Source: Enterovibrio qingdaonensis
GTDB taxonomy: Bacteria > Pseudomonadota > Gammaproteobacteria > Enterobacterales > Vibrionaceae
Reading direction: 5' to 3'
Assembly: GCF_028683135.1 (NCBI RefSeq)
Contig: NZ_JAJUBB010000003.1
Coordinates: 1 to 64,000 of the forward strand
Length of the DNA stretch: 64,000 nt
Within the stretch, counting starts at the first letter, position 1. The number at the start of each line of letters is the position of its first letter. The notes under the pieces were generated by a model that was given only the letters and a program-made list of their open reading frames with translations, was not told the DNA's origin and made no database searches. The translations under genes and the position numbers were made by a program. This document shows positions 34,256 through 43,047 of the stretch, piece by piece.

Positions 34256-35765
34256 TTTCATACTCCATTGATTCAAAAAAGTGGCTGAGCGCGTTAGCTT
34301 CCGTAATGTCTGTTCCCTGAAGGTGCGCAGCAACTTCTCCTTCCCGCATCACATAGAGACGGTGGGAAAGATGCACGACTTCGGGAAGATCGGAAGAGAT
34401 GATCACCACGGCAGCACCTTGCTCACACAAGCTGGCGATAAAGCGGTAGATTTCAGCGCGCGTCCCGACATCCACACCCACGGTGGGTTCATCGAAAACG
34501 TAAAGTGAAACGTCGCGAGTCAGGCATTTAGCTAACAACACTTTTTGCTGGTTACCGCCGCTGAATTGGCCAACATCGCGCTCGGTTTGCATAGGGTAGA
34601 GCTTGAGACGTGTTGCCAGGCTTTGGGTTTGTTCGCGTTCGTGAGCAAGATTGAGTGCGCCGCTGCGCTGAGAAAGCGGTTGAACACTCAAAGCAGGCAA
34701 GCTGATGTTTTCCCGACAACTACGATTGAGCACCAACCCTTCGGCTTTTCTGTCACGAGAGTTATAGAAAAAGCCTCGGTTGAGCATCTCTTTAACGGTA
34801 AATCCAGTGACGTTTTCACCGTTAAATACAACGCAACCCGTACTCACTCTTTCTGCACCAAAACAGGCTCTGAGTGCTTCTGATTTTCCGCAGCCGACGA
34901 GCCCTGCGAAACCGACGATCTCTCCAGATCGAACGTGGAAGGAAAGGTTGTGTATCGTTCCATTTGCGGTGGTCAGCGTTTTTACATCCAACACCGTTTT
35001 CTTTGGCAAAAACGGCACATGAGGGTAAACGTTCTCGATTTGTCTTCCTGTCATCATGGTGATCAGGTCTTGTTCACTGACAGCCTCGACGTCACGAGTA
35101 CCAATGTATTTGCCATCGCGAAGCACAGTAATACGATCAGCAATTTGACGTATTTCTCCCATGCGGTGAGAGATATAGATGATGCCCACACCGTCTGCTT
35201 TTAATTGCTCAATCAAGGAAAACAGCTGATCGGTTTCTTGGTGAGTGAGGGACGCTGTGGGTTCGTCCAGAATCAATACAGACAGTTCGCCACGCAATGC
35301 TTTTGCAATTTCCACCATCTGTTTCTCTGCACGGGAAAGTTCGCTGACGGGCATGTGTGCATCAAGCGCAAACCCCATTTTGTCGAGCAAGGTTTGTGCT
35401 TGTGCATAAAGCGATGTGTTATCCAGAAACCGACCAACTAACGGCTCTTCCCCGAGAAACAGGTTTTGCGCCACGGAGAGCGTATCAACCAGTGAAAACT
35501 CCTGAAAAACCGCACTGATCCCTTTCTGCCTCGCGTCATACACGCTCTTGAAACGCACGCGCTTATCCCGAAAACGCATTTCACCAGTGGTGGGCTGGTT
35601 TGCGCCAGAGACAATCGAAATCAGAGTCGATTTTCCCGCGCCATTTTCGCCGAATAAGACGTGAACTTCGCCTGACGCTAGGGTGAAATCGACGCCGTCG
35701 AGAGCCAGTACACCGGGATACTGTTTTTGTATCCCGTGTAGGCTAAGAATCGATGAGCCCATCAT
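34245..35765 (-). CDS. ABC transporter ATP-binding protein, RbsA/MglA type
   Basis: A 506-residue double-NBD ATPase. The first domain has GENGAGKST and SRAEKQMVEIAKAL with LILDEPTASLT. The second has the degenerate Walker A GLVGCGKSE, FSGGNQQKVLLAKCL and YVFDEPTVGVDVG, as is normal for RbsA/MglA proteins. It energises import with the permease downstream. Its ATG overlaps the stop of the binding-protein gene (ATGA). Confidence 0.92.
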   Translation of the reverse strand: MMGSSILSLHGIQKQYPGVLALDGVDFTLASGEVHVLFGENGAGKSTLISIVSGANQPTTGEMRFRDKRVRFKSVYDARQKGISAVFQEFSLVDTLSVAQNLFLGEEPLVGRFLDNTSLYAQAQTLLDKMGFALDAHMPVSELSRAEKQMVEIAKALRGELSVLILDEPTASLTHQETDQLFSLIEQLKADGVGIIYISHRMGEIRQIADRITVLRDGKYIGTRDVEAVSEQDLITMMTGRQIENVYPHVPFLPKKTVLDVKTLTTANGTIHNLSFHVRSGEIVGFAGLVGCGKSEALRACFGAERVSTGCVVFNGENVTGFTVKEMLNRGFFYNSRDRKAEGLVLNRSCRENISLPALSVQPLSQRSGALNLAHEREQTQSLATRLKLYPMQTERDVGQFSGGNQQKVLLAKCLTRDVSLYVFDEPTVGVDVGTRAEIYRFIASLCEQGAAVVIISSDLPEVVHLSHRLYVMREGEVAAHLQGTDITEANALSHFFESMEYENEQ

Positions 35766-36850
35766 TGCGGCTTCACTGTGAACGTGGGTTTAAAGTTTGC
35801 TGGCGCAAGCGAACTGTCTCGGTCAAAGGTATTGATGTTGGTATCGTCAATCACATACAACTGAGGACCCACATGCTGGGTGTAAGGTTGGCCTTCGAGA
35901 ATCCGAATCGCCTGATCAATCGCGATGCGGCCTTGTATTACTGCAGAATCAGTTGGGGCGGCGAGAATAAGATTACGTTTGATGCCTTGATAAACGCCCG
36001 GTGTGAAGTAATAAGAAAGCACCCCGATTTGATCTGTCATACCACGGGCGCGAAGCAAGCTGGTGGCCGCTTCGGCTGTCACGGCTGTGCCGACGATGTA
36101 ATCTAGGTCTGGGTGCGCTTCTAGGGTGTCTTCAACCAGCTTGAGTTGGACTTCCTTACCCGTGTCGCCGTACTTCGTTTCCACGACTTCAATGTTGGAA
36201 TCCTTCACGGCAGACTGAAAGCCTGCGTTACCGGCTTCTACCCATCCAGCCCCCGGTGGGCCAGGGAACCAGCCCACTTTGACTTTTGCCTTGTCGTTTT
36301 GGTGTCGCTTAACGAGGTACTGACCGATCTTTGCGCCCATTTCTCCAAAAGACACCAGAGATTTAGCAGAGAGATCTGGCGATGACATGCCATTGACGAT
36401 GTCGATAATCGGCACGCCAGATTTGGCGATATTCTTAACGAGGTTATTGAGGCCATCATAGGAAATTGCCCCCACGATCACCGCATCGGCACCCGAGGCG
36501 ACACAATCTTCAATTTGTGAAAGCTGGGTATTGAGGTTGGTATATCCGCCTGCTTCGACAAGCTGCATACCAACACCAGCACGTTTTGCTTCATCCACGA
36601 CGCCATAATTGACGGCGGTCCAGTAGGCATCTTTCAAGTGTGGGAATGACACGCAGATATCCCATTGTTTCGCGGCCCTATCGACAGGTTGGTATTGCAT
36701 GACTTCTCGGGGACTGCTCATGTCGAAAGGCGTTGTCCAGACATCTACTGTGTAGGGATACCAGCTTTCGCCATTTGCTACTGCGCTTTGCGTGAGGGCT
36801 AGTGCGCCCATCAAGGTTAACCATGGGACAGCAGAAGGTTTGCCGTTCAT
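35762..36850 (-). CDS. TorT-like periplasmic binding protein
   Basis: A 362-residue periplasmic binding protein of the type I fold. A signal peptide ends near ALALTQSAVA. The mature part closely follows TorT, the TMAO-binding partner of the TorS kinase: WYPYTVDVWTTPFD, WDICVSFPHLKDAYW, NYGVVDEAKR, EAGGYTNLNTQLSQIEDCVASGAD and AVIVGAISYDGLN. Here it sits directly in front of RbsA/RbsC-type genes with a four-base overlap and no TorS beside it. It probably delivers a ligand for import instead of only signalling. The ATG at 36850 has GGGAG upstream; the frame to 36886 is unsupported. The ligand is unknown; a compound smaller than a hexose is likely from the family. Confidence 0.87.
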   Translation of the reverse strand: MNGKPSAVPWLTLMGALALTQSAVANGESWYPYTVDVWTTPFDMSSPREVMQYQPVDRAAKQWDICVSFPHLKDAYWTAVNYGVVDEAKRAGVGMQLVEAGGYTNLNTQLSQIEDCVASGADAVIVGAISYDGLNNLVKNIAKSGVPIIDIVNGMSSPDLSAKSLVSFGEMGAKIGQYLVKRHQNDKAKVKVGWFPGPPGAGWVEAGNAGFQSAVKDSNIEVVETKYGDTGKEVQLKLVEDTLEAHPDLDYIVGTAVTAEAATSLLRARGMTDQIGVLSYYFTPGVYQGIKRNLILAAPTDSAVIQGRIAIDQAIRILEGQPYTQHVGPQLYVIDDTNINTFDRDSSLAPANFKPTFTVKPQ

Positions 36851-37150
36851 GTCTCTTCTCCCTGTTACTTCAACCAATGTTTGCAATCGCCAAGCTCATA
36901 AAGAGCGTTACTTGGCTATTGCTCGATGTGTTAATAACAGGTTAAATTTGCTTGTCTGGTATGTAAATTATCGAGTTTTGTCTAGTGTTATTAAAAAAAT
37001 AGATATCAAAAAGCGACGTGATAAAGACCAATGAAACTGAGTTAAAACCATGAAAGTAAGAGTAAAAAAGGTTCGTATTTACGTGATTCACTGAGATGCG
37101 TAGGCGTTGGATATCAGAAGAACGGATACAGGGTTTAAGGAAAACAGAAC
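36851..37150. promoter_or_regulatory. Divergent promoter region of the transporter/pxp operon and LysR gene
   Basis: A 300-base AT-rich region between divergent genes, the classic place for a LysR-type regulator to control its target operon and itself. No coding sequence is apparent. Exact -10, -35 and T-N11-A sites could not be assigned with confidence. Confidence 0.55.
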
Positions 37151-38074
37151 ATGCTCCCTACAATGAAACAGATTCGCTATTTTATTGCGACGGCAGATGC
37201 AGGGCAGGTATCGCTTGCAGCGAACGCAATGCACGTTTCTCAATCTGCAATCACTACCGCCATCAAACAATTAGAAGACATGCTGAAGGTGAGTCTTTTT
37301 GTCCGTCAGCCCCACGGTATGTTGCTGACGTATGAAGGTAACCAGTTCTATCAGCACGCCACCCACATAGTGAAAGAGCTTGAAGAGGCCATGCTGCTTT
37401 CACACCGTGGCGCAAATCAAGTCGAAGGCACCATCACACTGGCGATGTCATATACGTTAGCGGGGTACTTTGTGCCGCCGTATTTGACGCGATTTCAACG
37501 TAGTTACCCCAAGGTGAAAGTGAAGTTGGTGGAAGCAGCACGGAGCGACATTGAGGAAGGCGTTGTGTCGGGGGATTTTGATGTCGCCTTTATGCTGACC
37601 TCTAACTTGATCAATCAAGAAGACATCAGTTTTCAGACGCTACTGAGCTCTCATCGCCGGTTGTGGCTAAGTTCCAGCCATCCACTTCTGGGAAACAAAA
37701 TGGTGACCTTCCACGATGTGGCTCAATATCCCTACATTATGCTGACCGTCGACGAAGCCAGTAACACGGCTCAGCGGTACTGGAATCAAACGCCTTATCA
37801 GCCTAATACCATTTTCAGAACCTCATCCGTAGAGTCTGTCCGGAGTCTGGTCGCCAACGATTATGGTATTACTATCTTATCTGACATGGTTTATCGCCCT
37901 TGGTCATTGGAAGGAAGAAGGGTAGAGGTTCGCCCACTGGCCGACCATGTTCCCGCCATGGACGTAGGGCTGGTATGGTCTAGAAAACGCGAACGAAGCG
38001 ACGCTGTAAACGCATTTTGTGAGTTTATGGAGTTGTCGGTTACGCCTGACAGTGGCTCCGCGCAGCGATGTTAA
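37151..38074 (+). CDS. LysR-family regulator of the divergent operon
   Basis: A 307-residue LysR-type regulator. The winged HTH is at about residues 5-62: MKQIRYFIATADAGQVSLAANAMHVSQSAITTAIKQLED read in parts, with VSLFVRQPHGMLLTYEG as the wing. The effector domain follows (TITLAMSYTLAGYFVPPYL; GDFDVAFMLT). It is transcribed away from the TorT-like/ABC/pxp/gab operon, which it very likely controls in response to the substrate or an intermediate. AAGGA lies 11 bases before the ATG. Confidence 0.88.
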   Translation: MLPTMKQIRYFIATADAGQVSLAANAMHVSQSAITTAIKQLEDMLKVSLFVRQPHGMLLTYEGNQFYQHATHIVKELEEAMLLSHRGANQVEGTITLAMSYTLAGYFVPPYLTRFQRSYPKVKVKLVEAARSDIEEGVVSGDFDVAFMLTSNLINQEDISFQTLLSSHRRLWLSSSHPLLGNKMVTFHDVAQYPYIMLTVDEASNTAQRYWNQTPYQPNTIFRTSSVESVRSLVANDYGITILSDMVYRPWSLEGRRVEVRPLADHVPAMDVGLVWSRKRERSDAVNAFCEFMELSVTPDSGSAQRC

Positions 38075-38117
38075 CAAGAGCGACTCGCGATACTCATCAA
38101 AGTATGTTGTTGGCTTA

Positions 38118-40088
38118 CTACTTAGTAAGAAAATCAAGGCTGGGCTGTGCCGTGTAAAATGCCTCGTTAAAAGCGAGGCTGCCCCACATCGCATGTGCGT
38201 GAGCGCACTCCACGATATTCGTCTCGACTTTACTTTCGGTTAAGGTGTCGGTGTCGGGATCGTAGCGATACGTTGATATGCCTTTCTCGGGCCGGAGGAC
38301 TACCACATTATTATCGGCAGTCATCCACCCAAAATTCTTGTCCCGCTGCATCATTGCCCGCTGTTTATAAAGCGGCACATCTTTCGTTAGGTCGTGACCA
38401 ATCATGGGGTTGGTGCTACTGACACCCGCGAGCGACAAAAGGGTGGGCGGAATATCTAATTGACTCGCGAGCCGTGTATCAAACCTTGGTTCTATGCCAC
38501 CACCAAGAATGATTGCTGGGATTTTGAAATGGCCAATGGGCACAGGCAAGTTACCCGTGGCGCGGGCATCGTGATCGGCAACAACAACGAAAATCGTGTT
38601 ATCCCAATAGTTTGATTTTTTTGCCTTATCAAAAAAGGCTCCAACTGCAAAATCGGCATATTTTACGGCGTTTTCGACGGTGTTCTTTGGGCTGTTGTAA
38701 GGTGTGATTTTGTTGTCTGGATATTCAAACGGGGAATGGTTAGACGATGAAAATACCAAGCTGAAAAAGGGTTTACCTTTGGCTGCTAACTGGGTGAATT
38801 GCGAATCAGCCTTGTTATAAAGATCTTCGTCAGATACACCCCAAGAACCAACGAACTCGGGTGACTCAAAGGTTGGGAAATCCTGCATATCAGTAAAGCC
38901 ATTTCCCAAGAAGAAGCTTTTCATATTGTCGAAATGGCTCTCTCCACCATAAATAAATTGCGTGTGGTAGCCCTGGTCTTTTAGTAAGTCTGCAATGGTG
39001 AAAAAGTTGGTCTGACTTTTCCCAAGTTTGACGACTGAACGCGCGGGCGTGGGGGAAAAACCTGTGGTGACAGCTTCAATACCACGTACCGACCGTGTCC
39101 CTGTTGCGTACATCCGGCTGAATGCCCAGCCTTCATCGATCAGTTTGTTGAGATTAGGAGACGCATCGATGCCGCCTAATCGGCTGACGTAACGGGCTCC
39201 GTGACTTTCAAGAAGTAGAATAACGATATTCTTTGGTTTTCCATTGAAAGAAGCGGTGTGGTTGGCAAGTGTCGGTGAGCTTTCAGAAATGAAACCATCG
39301 TCTTCAACAAGCATATTGGCACGGACTTCTCGAATGATCTTTTTACTGTCCATCAAAGGATATAGTTTAAATGCGCTCGACTCCGCGCCCATCTGCTTGG
39401 CGGCGAAAATGACGGAGTAAGAAGAGTTCAACACCAGATCGTTAACCAGTGGATCGCTTGAGAAGGCAACCATTGCAGGGTTTAAAGGGCGATGGCCTAA
39501 GCTGGAGCGTGCCCCCATCACGCCGAGTGCAACAACAAACAGCGCAATAGCTGGTCGCCAATACCATTTAGGGTATCTGAGATCGACAATCAAATGCTTC
39601 GACCATTTCCAGCCAACGACCACGGTAACGACAGACACCAAAAAGCCAATAAATAACTCGAGCTTATAGCCAGTCCAAAGCATGCCGAACACTTCTTTTG
39701 GGTAGACTAAATACTCGATGAATAGTCGATTAGGGCGAAGGTCATATTCAATAATGAAAGGCACTGTCGCGACTTCCATGTACACAACTAACCACAGCCC
39801 CGCAGTTATCCAAACGCGTAAGACAGTGTGCCAAACCCGACCAATTAAATGCTCGCCAGAAATGAGGGAAGACAAAAGGGCGGGGAGAATCAGCAAATAG
39901 CAGATACTGGAAATGTCGATGCGGAGCCCACTAACCAGCAGATGACTCCAGCCTTCGGCATCATTAACACGTTCGGTCTGCCACAATGCCAGACTTATTC
40001 TGGAAATGAAAAAGATAAACAAGACGACTGTAGCGGTTGCAGCAATGGGGTAGAGGGGGCCGAGCGAATTCTTTAATCTGGACAACAA
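38118..40088 (-). CDS. LTA-synthase-family phosphotransferase (sulfatase fold)
   Basis: A 656-residue inner-membrane protein. Five membrane helices fill about residues 12-215, then a periplasmic alkaline-phosphatase/sulfatase-fold domain. Catalytic features: LLESHGARYV (metal Glu), ATGTRSVRGIEAV (nucleophile Thr) and VVADHDARATG (metal ligands). Homologues transfer phosphoglycerol or phosphoethanolamine to glycans or lipids. The start is TTG at 40088, supported by GGAG five bases upstream and the absence of any other start before the first helix. It is a single gene, convergent with the LysR gene. Confidence 0.88.
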   Translation of the reverse strand: MLSRLKNSLGPLYPIAATATVVLFIFFISRISLALWQTERVNDAEGWSHLLVSGLRIDISSICYLLILPALLSSLISGEHLIGRVWHTVLRVWITAGLWLVVYMEVATVPFIIEYDLRPNRLFIEYLVYPKEVFGMLWTGYKLELFIGFLVSVVTVVVGWKWSKHLIVDLRYPKWYWRPAIALFVVALGVMGARSSLGHRPLNPAMVAFSSDPLVNDLVLNSSYSVIFAAKQMGAESSAFKLYPLMDSKKIIREVRANMLVEDDGFISESSPTLANHTASFNGKPKNIVILLLESHGARYVSRLGGIDASPNLNKLIDEGWAFSRMYATGTRSVRGIEAVTTGFSPTPARSVVKLGKSQTNFFTIADLLKDQGYHTQFIYGGESHFDNMKSFFLGNGFTDMQDFPTFESPEFVGSWGVSDEDLYNKADSQFTQLAAKGKPFFSLVFSSSNHSPFEYPDNKITPYNSPKNTVENAVKYADFAVGAFFDKAKKSNYWDNTIFVVVADHDARATGNLPVPIGHFKIPAIILGGGIEPRFDTRLASQLDIPPTLLSLAGVSSTNPMIGHDLTKDVPLYKQRAMMQRDKNFGWMTADNNVVVLRPEKGISTYRYDPDTDTLTESKVETNIVECAHAHAMWGSLAFNEAFYTAQPSLDFLTK

Positions 40089-40378
40089 CGCATCTCCAAC
40101 AGTCTATTTTTGCGTAAAAAGTGTCTCGCGTTGTTCTAACGGTCGGTATGCCATTTGATTCAATGCGTGTGTATTTTTGACTCGCATAAACAGTAATGAC
40201 TTAACGGAGAGAGCCGCGTGTTAATAGTGATACTCAGAGGCCATCCGATCGGATTGCTGATTGCATAGTGTTAACGGTGAGAGTGATGAACAGTGGAAGA
40301 GACGTGTCTGTTTAGTTAATGAGATTTATTCGCCGCGAACATGTACACTTCTGCTATCTGAACAAGTAAATATGTCCC
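40089..40378. other. Intergenic region, nothing specific seen
   Basis: 290 bases between divergent genes. It should contain both promoters. No repeat, hairpin or operator stood out. Confidence 0.4.
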
Positions 40379-41311
40379 ATGCAATCTGACTCACACACGC
40401 TCATAGATATCCCATTCAATTTTCGCCATACCTGTTGGTTTTGTGGTGAACCGTCCTCAAGAAGCCTGAATTTTCCTCGCAAAGCGAACAAAAACGTCGA
40501 GCACGCATTATTGGCGATTCCTGCATGCAAGGAGTGTGACTCGATTAAATATTCGCGGGATATAACGTCGATTTGGCGGTTAAGAGCCAGCATTAAACAA
40601 GCACTCATCACTAAATACACCAAGCATTTAGCCATCGGTGAAAACTGGACTAAGCAAGAACTCATTGAAAGTGAGTTTTCAGGTTCAATATTGGGTGGTT
40701 TTGGTCAAAGTGCGTGGGAGATGTATGAAATCGCCAAGCAGCGAATTGCCTATCAGGGCTGGCCGCTCAGTGTGAGTGAGCTTCCGTTCGATACGTTTGA
40801 TGATACAAGTGGTTTCGATTTCAACGGTACACGTTATGCGTCTCTCAGCACTTGTATTGATTTTTTTGTGAGTGCAACGGATGTTGATAAAGACCTGCTT
40901 ACGCAACTTGTCGAAATTGTTACCCCAGAGCGATTCGATTACGCGCTAAAAATCGCAAAGCTAAACAAACGTATTTCTTACGCAAGACGTGCGCAGATCA
41001 TTGATGACATCACTGAGCAGGAAGCCGAAAAACGCGAAGCCGCACTAAGTCAAAGTGCCATAGACCACGCCGTTGAAGAGGTAACTGTATCCGGCGCGGT
41101 AGCCCCCGCATTTGCGATTCAGTGGGCGATGGAAAAAGGCGTGAAAACACTGCCTGAATTGTGCCCATTGGAAGATGACTATTTTGATGACTTCCAACAC
41201 CTTGGCGGTGCAGCAGCTTTTGCTTCATACAATGGTTTGCAATTGTATCTACAAGCCCGTGAAGATGCTGGCTGGGTAGAGAGCAGCGATCCCAATAGAG
41301 ACCTTTGGTAA
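40379..41311 (+). CDS. Hypothetical protein with N-terminal CxxC/CxxC zinc-type motif
   Basis: A 310-residue soluble protein. Near the N terminus CWFCGEPSS and, about 32 residues later, CKECDS form a four-cysteine set like the zinc-binding part of HNH or treble-clef proteins. However, the HNH catalytic His-Asn pattern is not evident. The remainder is helical and acidic, with TPERFDYALKIAKLNKRISYARRAQIIDDI as the most conserved-looking stretch. It is a monocistronic gene without a clear ribosome binding site at the ATG. Function is not recognised; nucleic-acid binding is possible. Confidence 0.65.
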   Translation: MQSDSHTLIDIPFNFRHTCWFCGEPSSRSLNFPRKANKNVEHALLAIPACKECDSIKYSRDITSIWRLRASIKQALITKYTKHLAIGENWTKQELIESEFSGSILGGFGQSAWEMYEIAKQRIAYQGWPLSVSELPFDTFDDTSGFDFNGTRYASLSTCIDFFVSATDVDKDLLTQLVEIVTPERFDYALKIAKLNKRISYARRAQIIDDITEQEAEKREAALSQSAIDHAVEEVTVSGAVAPAFAIQWAMEKGVKTLPELCPLEDDYFDDFQHLGGAAAFASYNGLQLYLQAREDAGWVESSDPNRDLW

Positions 41312-41673
41312 TCCGATGTCATAGCGTTGTCTGTCAGAAGCAAACAAGACGCAGAGCGCGATTTGATGGGGGTTACACGCGTTTTCTCGTTTTCTATTTT
41401 GTAACCAAGAGTTACGCCTTGAGTGACAGAGCACCGGCTGAATTTCATACAAATTTAGGATCAAATAGCGCGGTACTTAGAGTGATGAACGCTTGTTTGG
41501 CAACTATCATATCGCGCGTTAGCGATGTGTTACGCAAATATTAGTGGACGACTCTAATTTCGCGGCCCTATACTGCGCTTCCTGATATTACCGTAGGAAT
41601 ACTTTGTGGACCCCAACTCTAGTGTATTGTGTAATCCCTTACTGACGTTACGTTACCAAGGGAGGACACAATC
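41312..41673. other. Intergenic region upstream of the CNNM operon
   Basis: About 360 bases with no supported gene. The last 100 bases should hold the promoter for 41674. No terminator for the preceding gene is obvious. Confidence 0.4.
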
Positions 41674-43047
41674 ATGATTGATACCCTTCTTACCCTGCTA
41701 TTCGGCATTCTTTTTATCTTGGTGATTATTGCGGCAAACGGCTATTTCGTTGCGCAAGAATTCGCATACATGGCAGTGGATAGAGCAAGACTCGCCACAC
41801 TAGCGGCCACGGGCGACGAAGCTGCGAAACGCGCGCTCGCCGTGACCAAACGTACAAGTTTCATGTTGTCGGGTGCTCAGCTTGGCATCACTGTTACCGG
41901 CTTGGTATTGGGCTTTGTTGCAGAGCCACTGGTCGGCCAATCTCTAGGCGTTTTATTGCAAGGCTTTGGGTTATCCCTAGAGGCGGGTATTGCCATCGGT
42001 ACCGTCATCACACTCGCAGTTGCTATGGTTGTTCAAATGATCATGGGTGAGCTTTACCCTAAGAACCTTGCCATTGCTAACGCCGAACCTATGTCGCGTT
42101 TGATGTCTCGCTCGACGTTGATCTACATGTCTGCGTTTGGTTGGATCATCAGTTTCTTCGACAAATCCGCAAACCTTCTACTTCGTGCGGTTCGCATTGA
42201 ACCTGTGCACGATTTGGATGTGAGCGCGTCTGAAGAAGATTTGCACCACATCATCGCAAACTCGCGCGAAAGCGGTGACCTGCCTGTTGAGCTGTCACTG
42301 ATGATGGACCGTATTCTTGATTTCCCAGAGCGCGATGTAGAACACGCAATGGTTCCCCGTTCGCAAGTGGATTGGGTTGAGCCAGAAACGACATTGACAG
42401 AACTTCTGTCATTGATGGCACAAGCACACACGCGCTATCCGGTTGTTAACGATGATGATGCACCAGTGGGCGTTGTTCATCTGTCTGATGTGCTTGCGCG
42501 AATGGAAGCGGGTCACGCAGAAGACACAGTATCGTCAGTGATGCGTCCTGCAACGGTATTACCTACCTTGATGCGACTACCTGATGCCCTAGAGCAATTG
42601 GTGACATCGACCAACCAATTGGCCTGTGTTATCGACGAATACGGCGGTTTTGCTGGCGTATTGACGATTGAAGACTTGGCGATGGAAATCGTTGGTGAAA
42701 TCACCGATGAACATGATGCTGAAAGCACTGAGGCCGTGGTCTCTGAAAGTAGCCATGTTTGGTTGATGGAAGGCGATGTTCACGTCGATGAAGTTGAGCG
42801 TGCGATTGGTTACGATCTGCCAAAAGGCGATGTGGAAACCATTGCAGGCTTGTTGATTGCCGAGCGTGGTGCACTTCCTGCTGAGGGAGATGCCGTCACG
42901 ATTGAATTGCCAATTGACCCGTCGGAGTTGGCTTCAGGTGACGTCGTTTCACGATATTTAGAGGTAGATGTATTGCGCATTGAGCGACACGTACCAACAG
43001 AAGTGCGTGTGAAGCTGGTAGAGAAGCCATTGGTGGAGGGCGAATAA
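41674..43047 (+). CDS. CNNM/HlyC-CorC family membrane protein
   Basis: A 457-residue protein. An N-terminal DUF21/CNNM membrane domain (helices at about 5-27, 58-80, 95-125; motifs ANGYFVAQEFAYMAVDRARL, SGAQLGITVTGLVLGFVAEP, GELYPKNLAIANAEP) is followed by two CBS domains (about 210-335) and a CorC_HlyC domain at the C terminus. Such proteins are usually annotated as hemolysin-family but are linked to Mg2+/Co2+ handling. GGGAGGA precedes the ATG. Stop and start of the next gene overlap by one base (TAATG), so the two paralogues are translated together and may form a heteromer. Confidence 0.9.
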   Translation: MIDTLLTLLFGILFILVIIAANGYFVAQEFAYMAVDRARLATLAATGDEAAKRALAVTKRTSFMLSGAQLGITVTGLVLGFVAEPLVGQSLGVLLQGFGLSLEAGIAIGTVITLAVAMVVQMIMGELYPKNLAIANAEPMSRLMSRSTLIYMSAFGWIISFFDKSANLLLRAVRIEPVHDLDVSASEEDLHHIIANSRESGDLPVELSLMMDRILDFPERDVEHAMVPRSQVDWVEPETTLTELLSLMAQAHTRYPVVNDDDAPVGVVHLSDVLARMEAGHAEDTVSSVMRPATVLPTLMRLPDALEQLVTSTNQLACVIDEYGGFAGVLTIEDLAMEIVGEITDEHDAESTEAVVSESSHVWLMEGDVHVDEVERAIGYDLPKGDVETIAGLLIAERGALPAEGDAVTIELPIDPSELASGDVVSRYLEVDVLRIERHVPTEVRVKLVEKPLVEGE

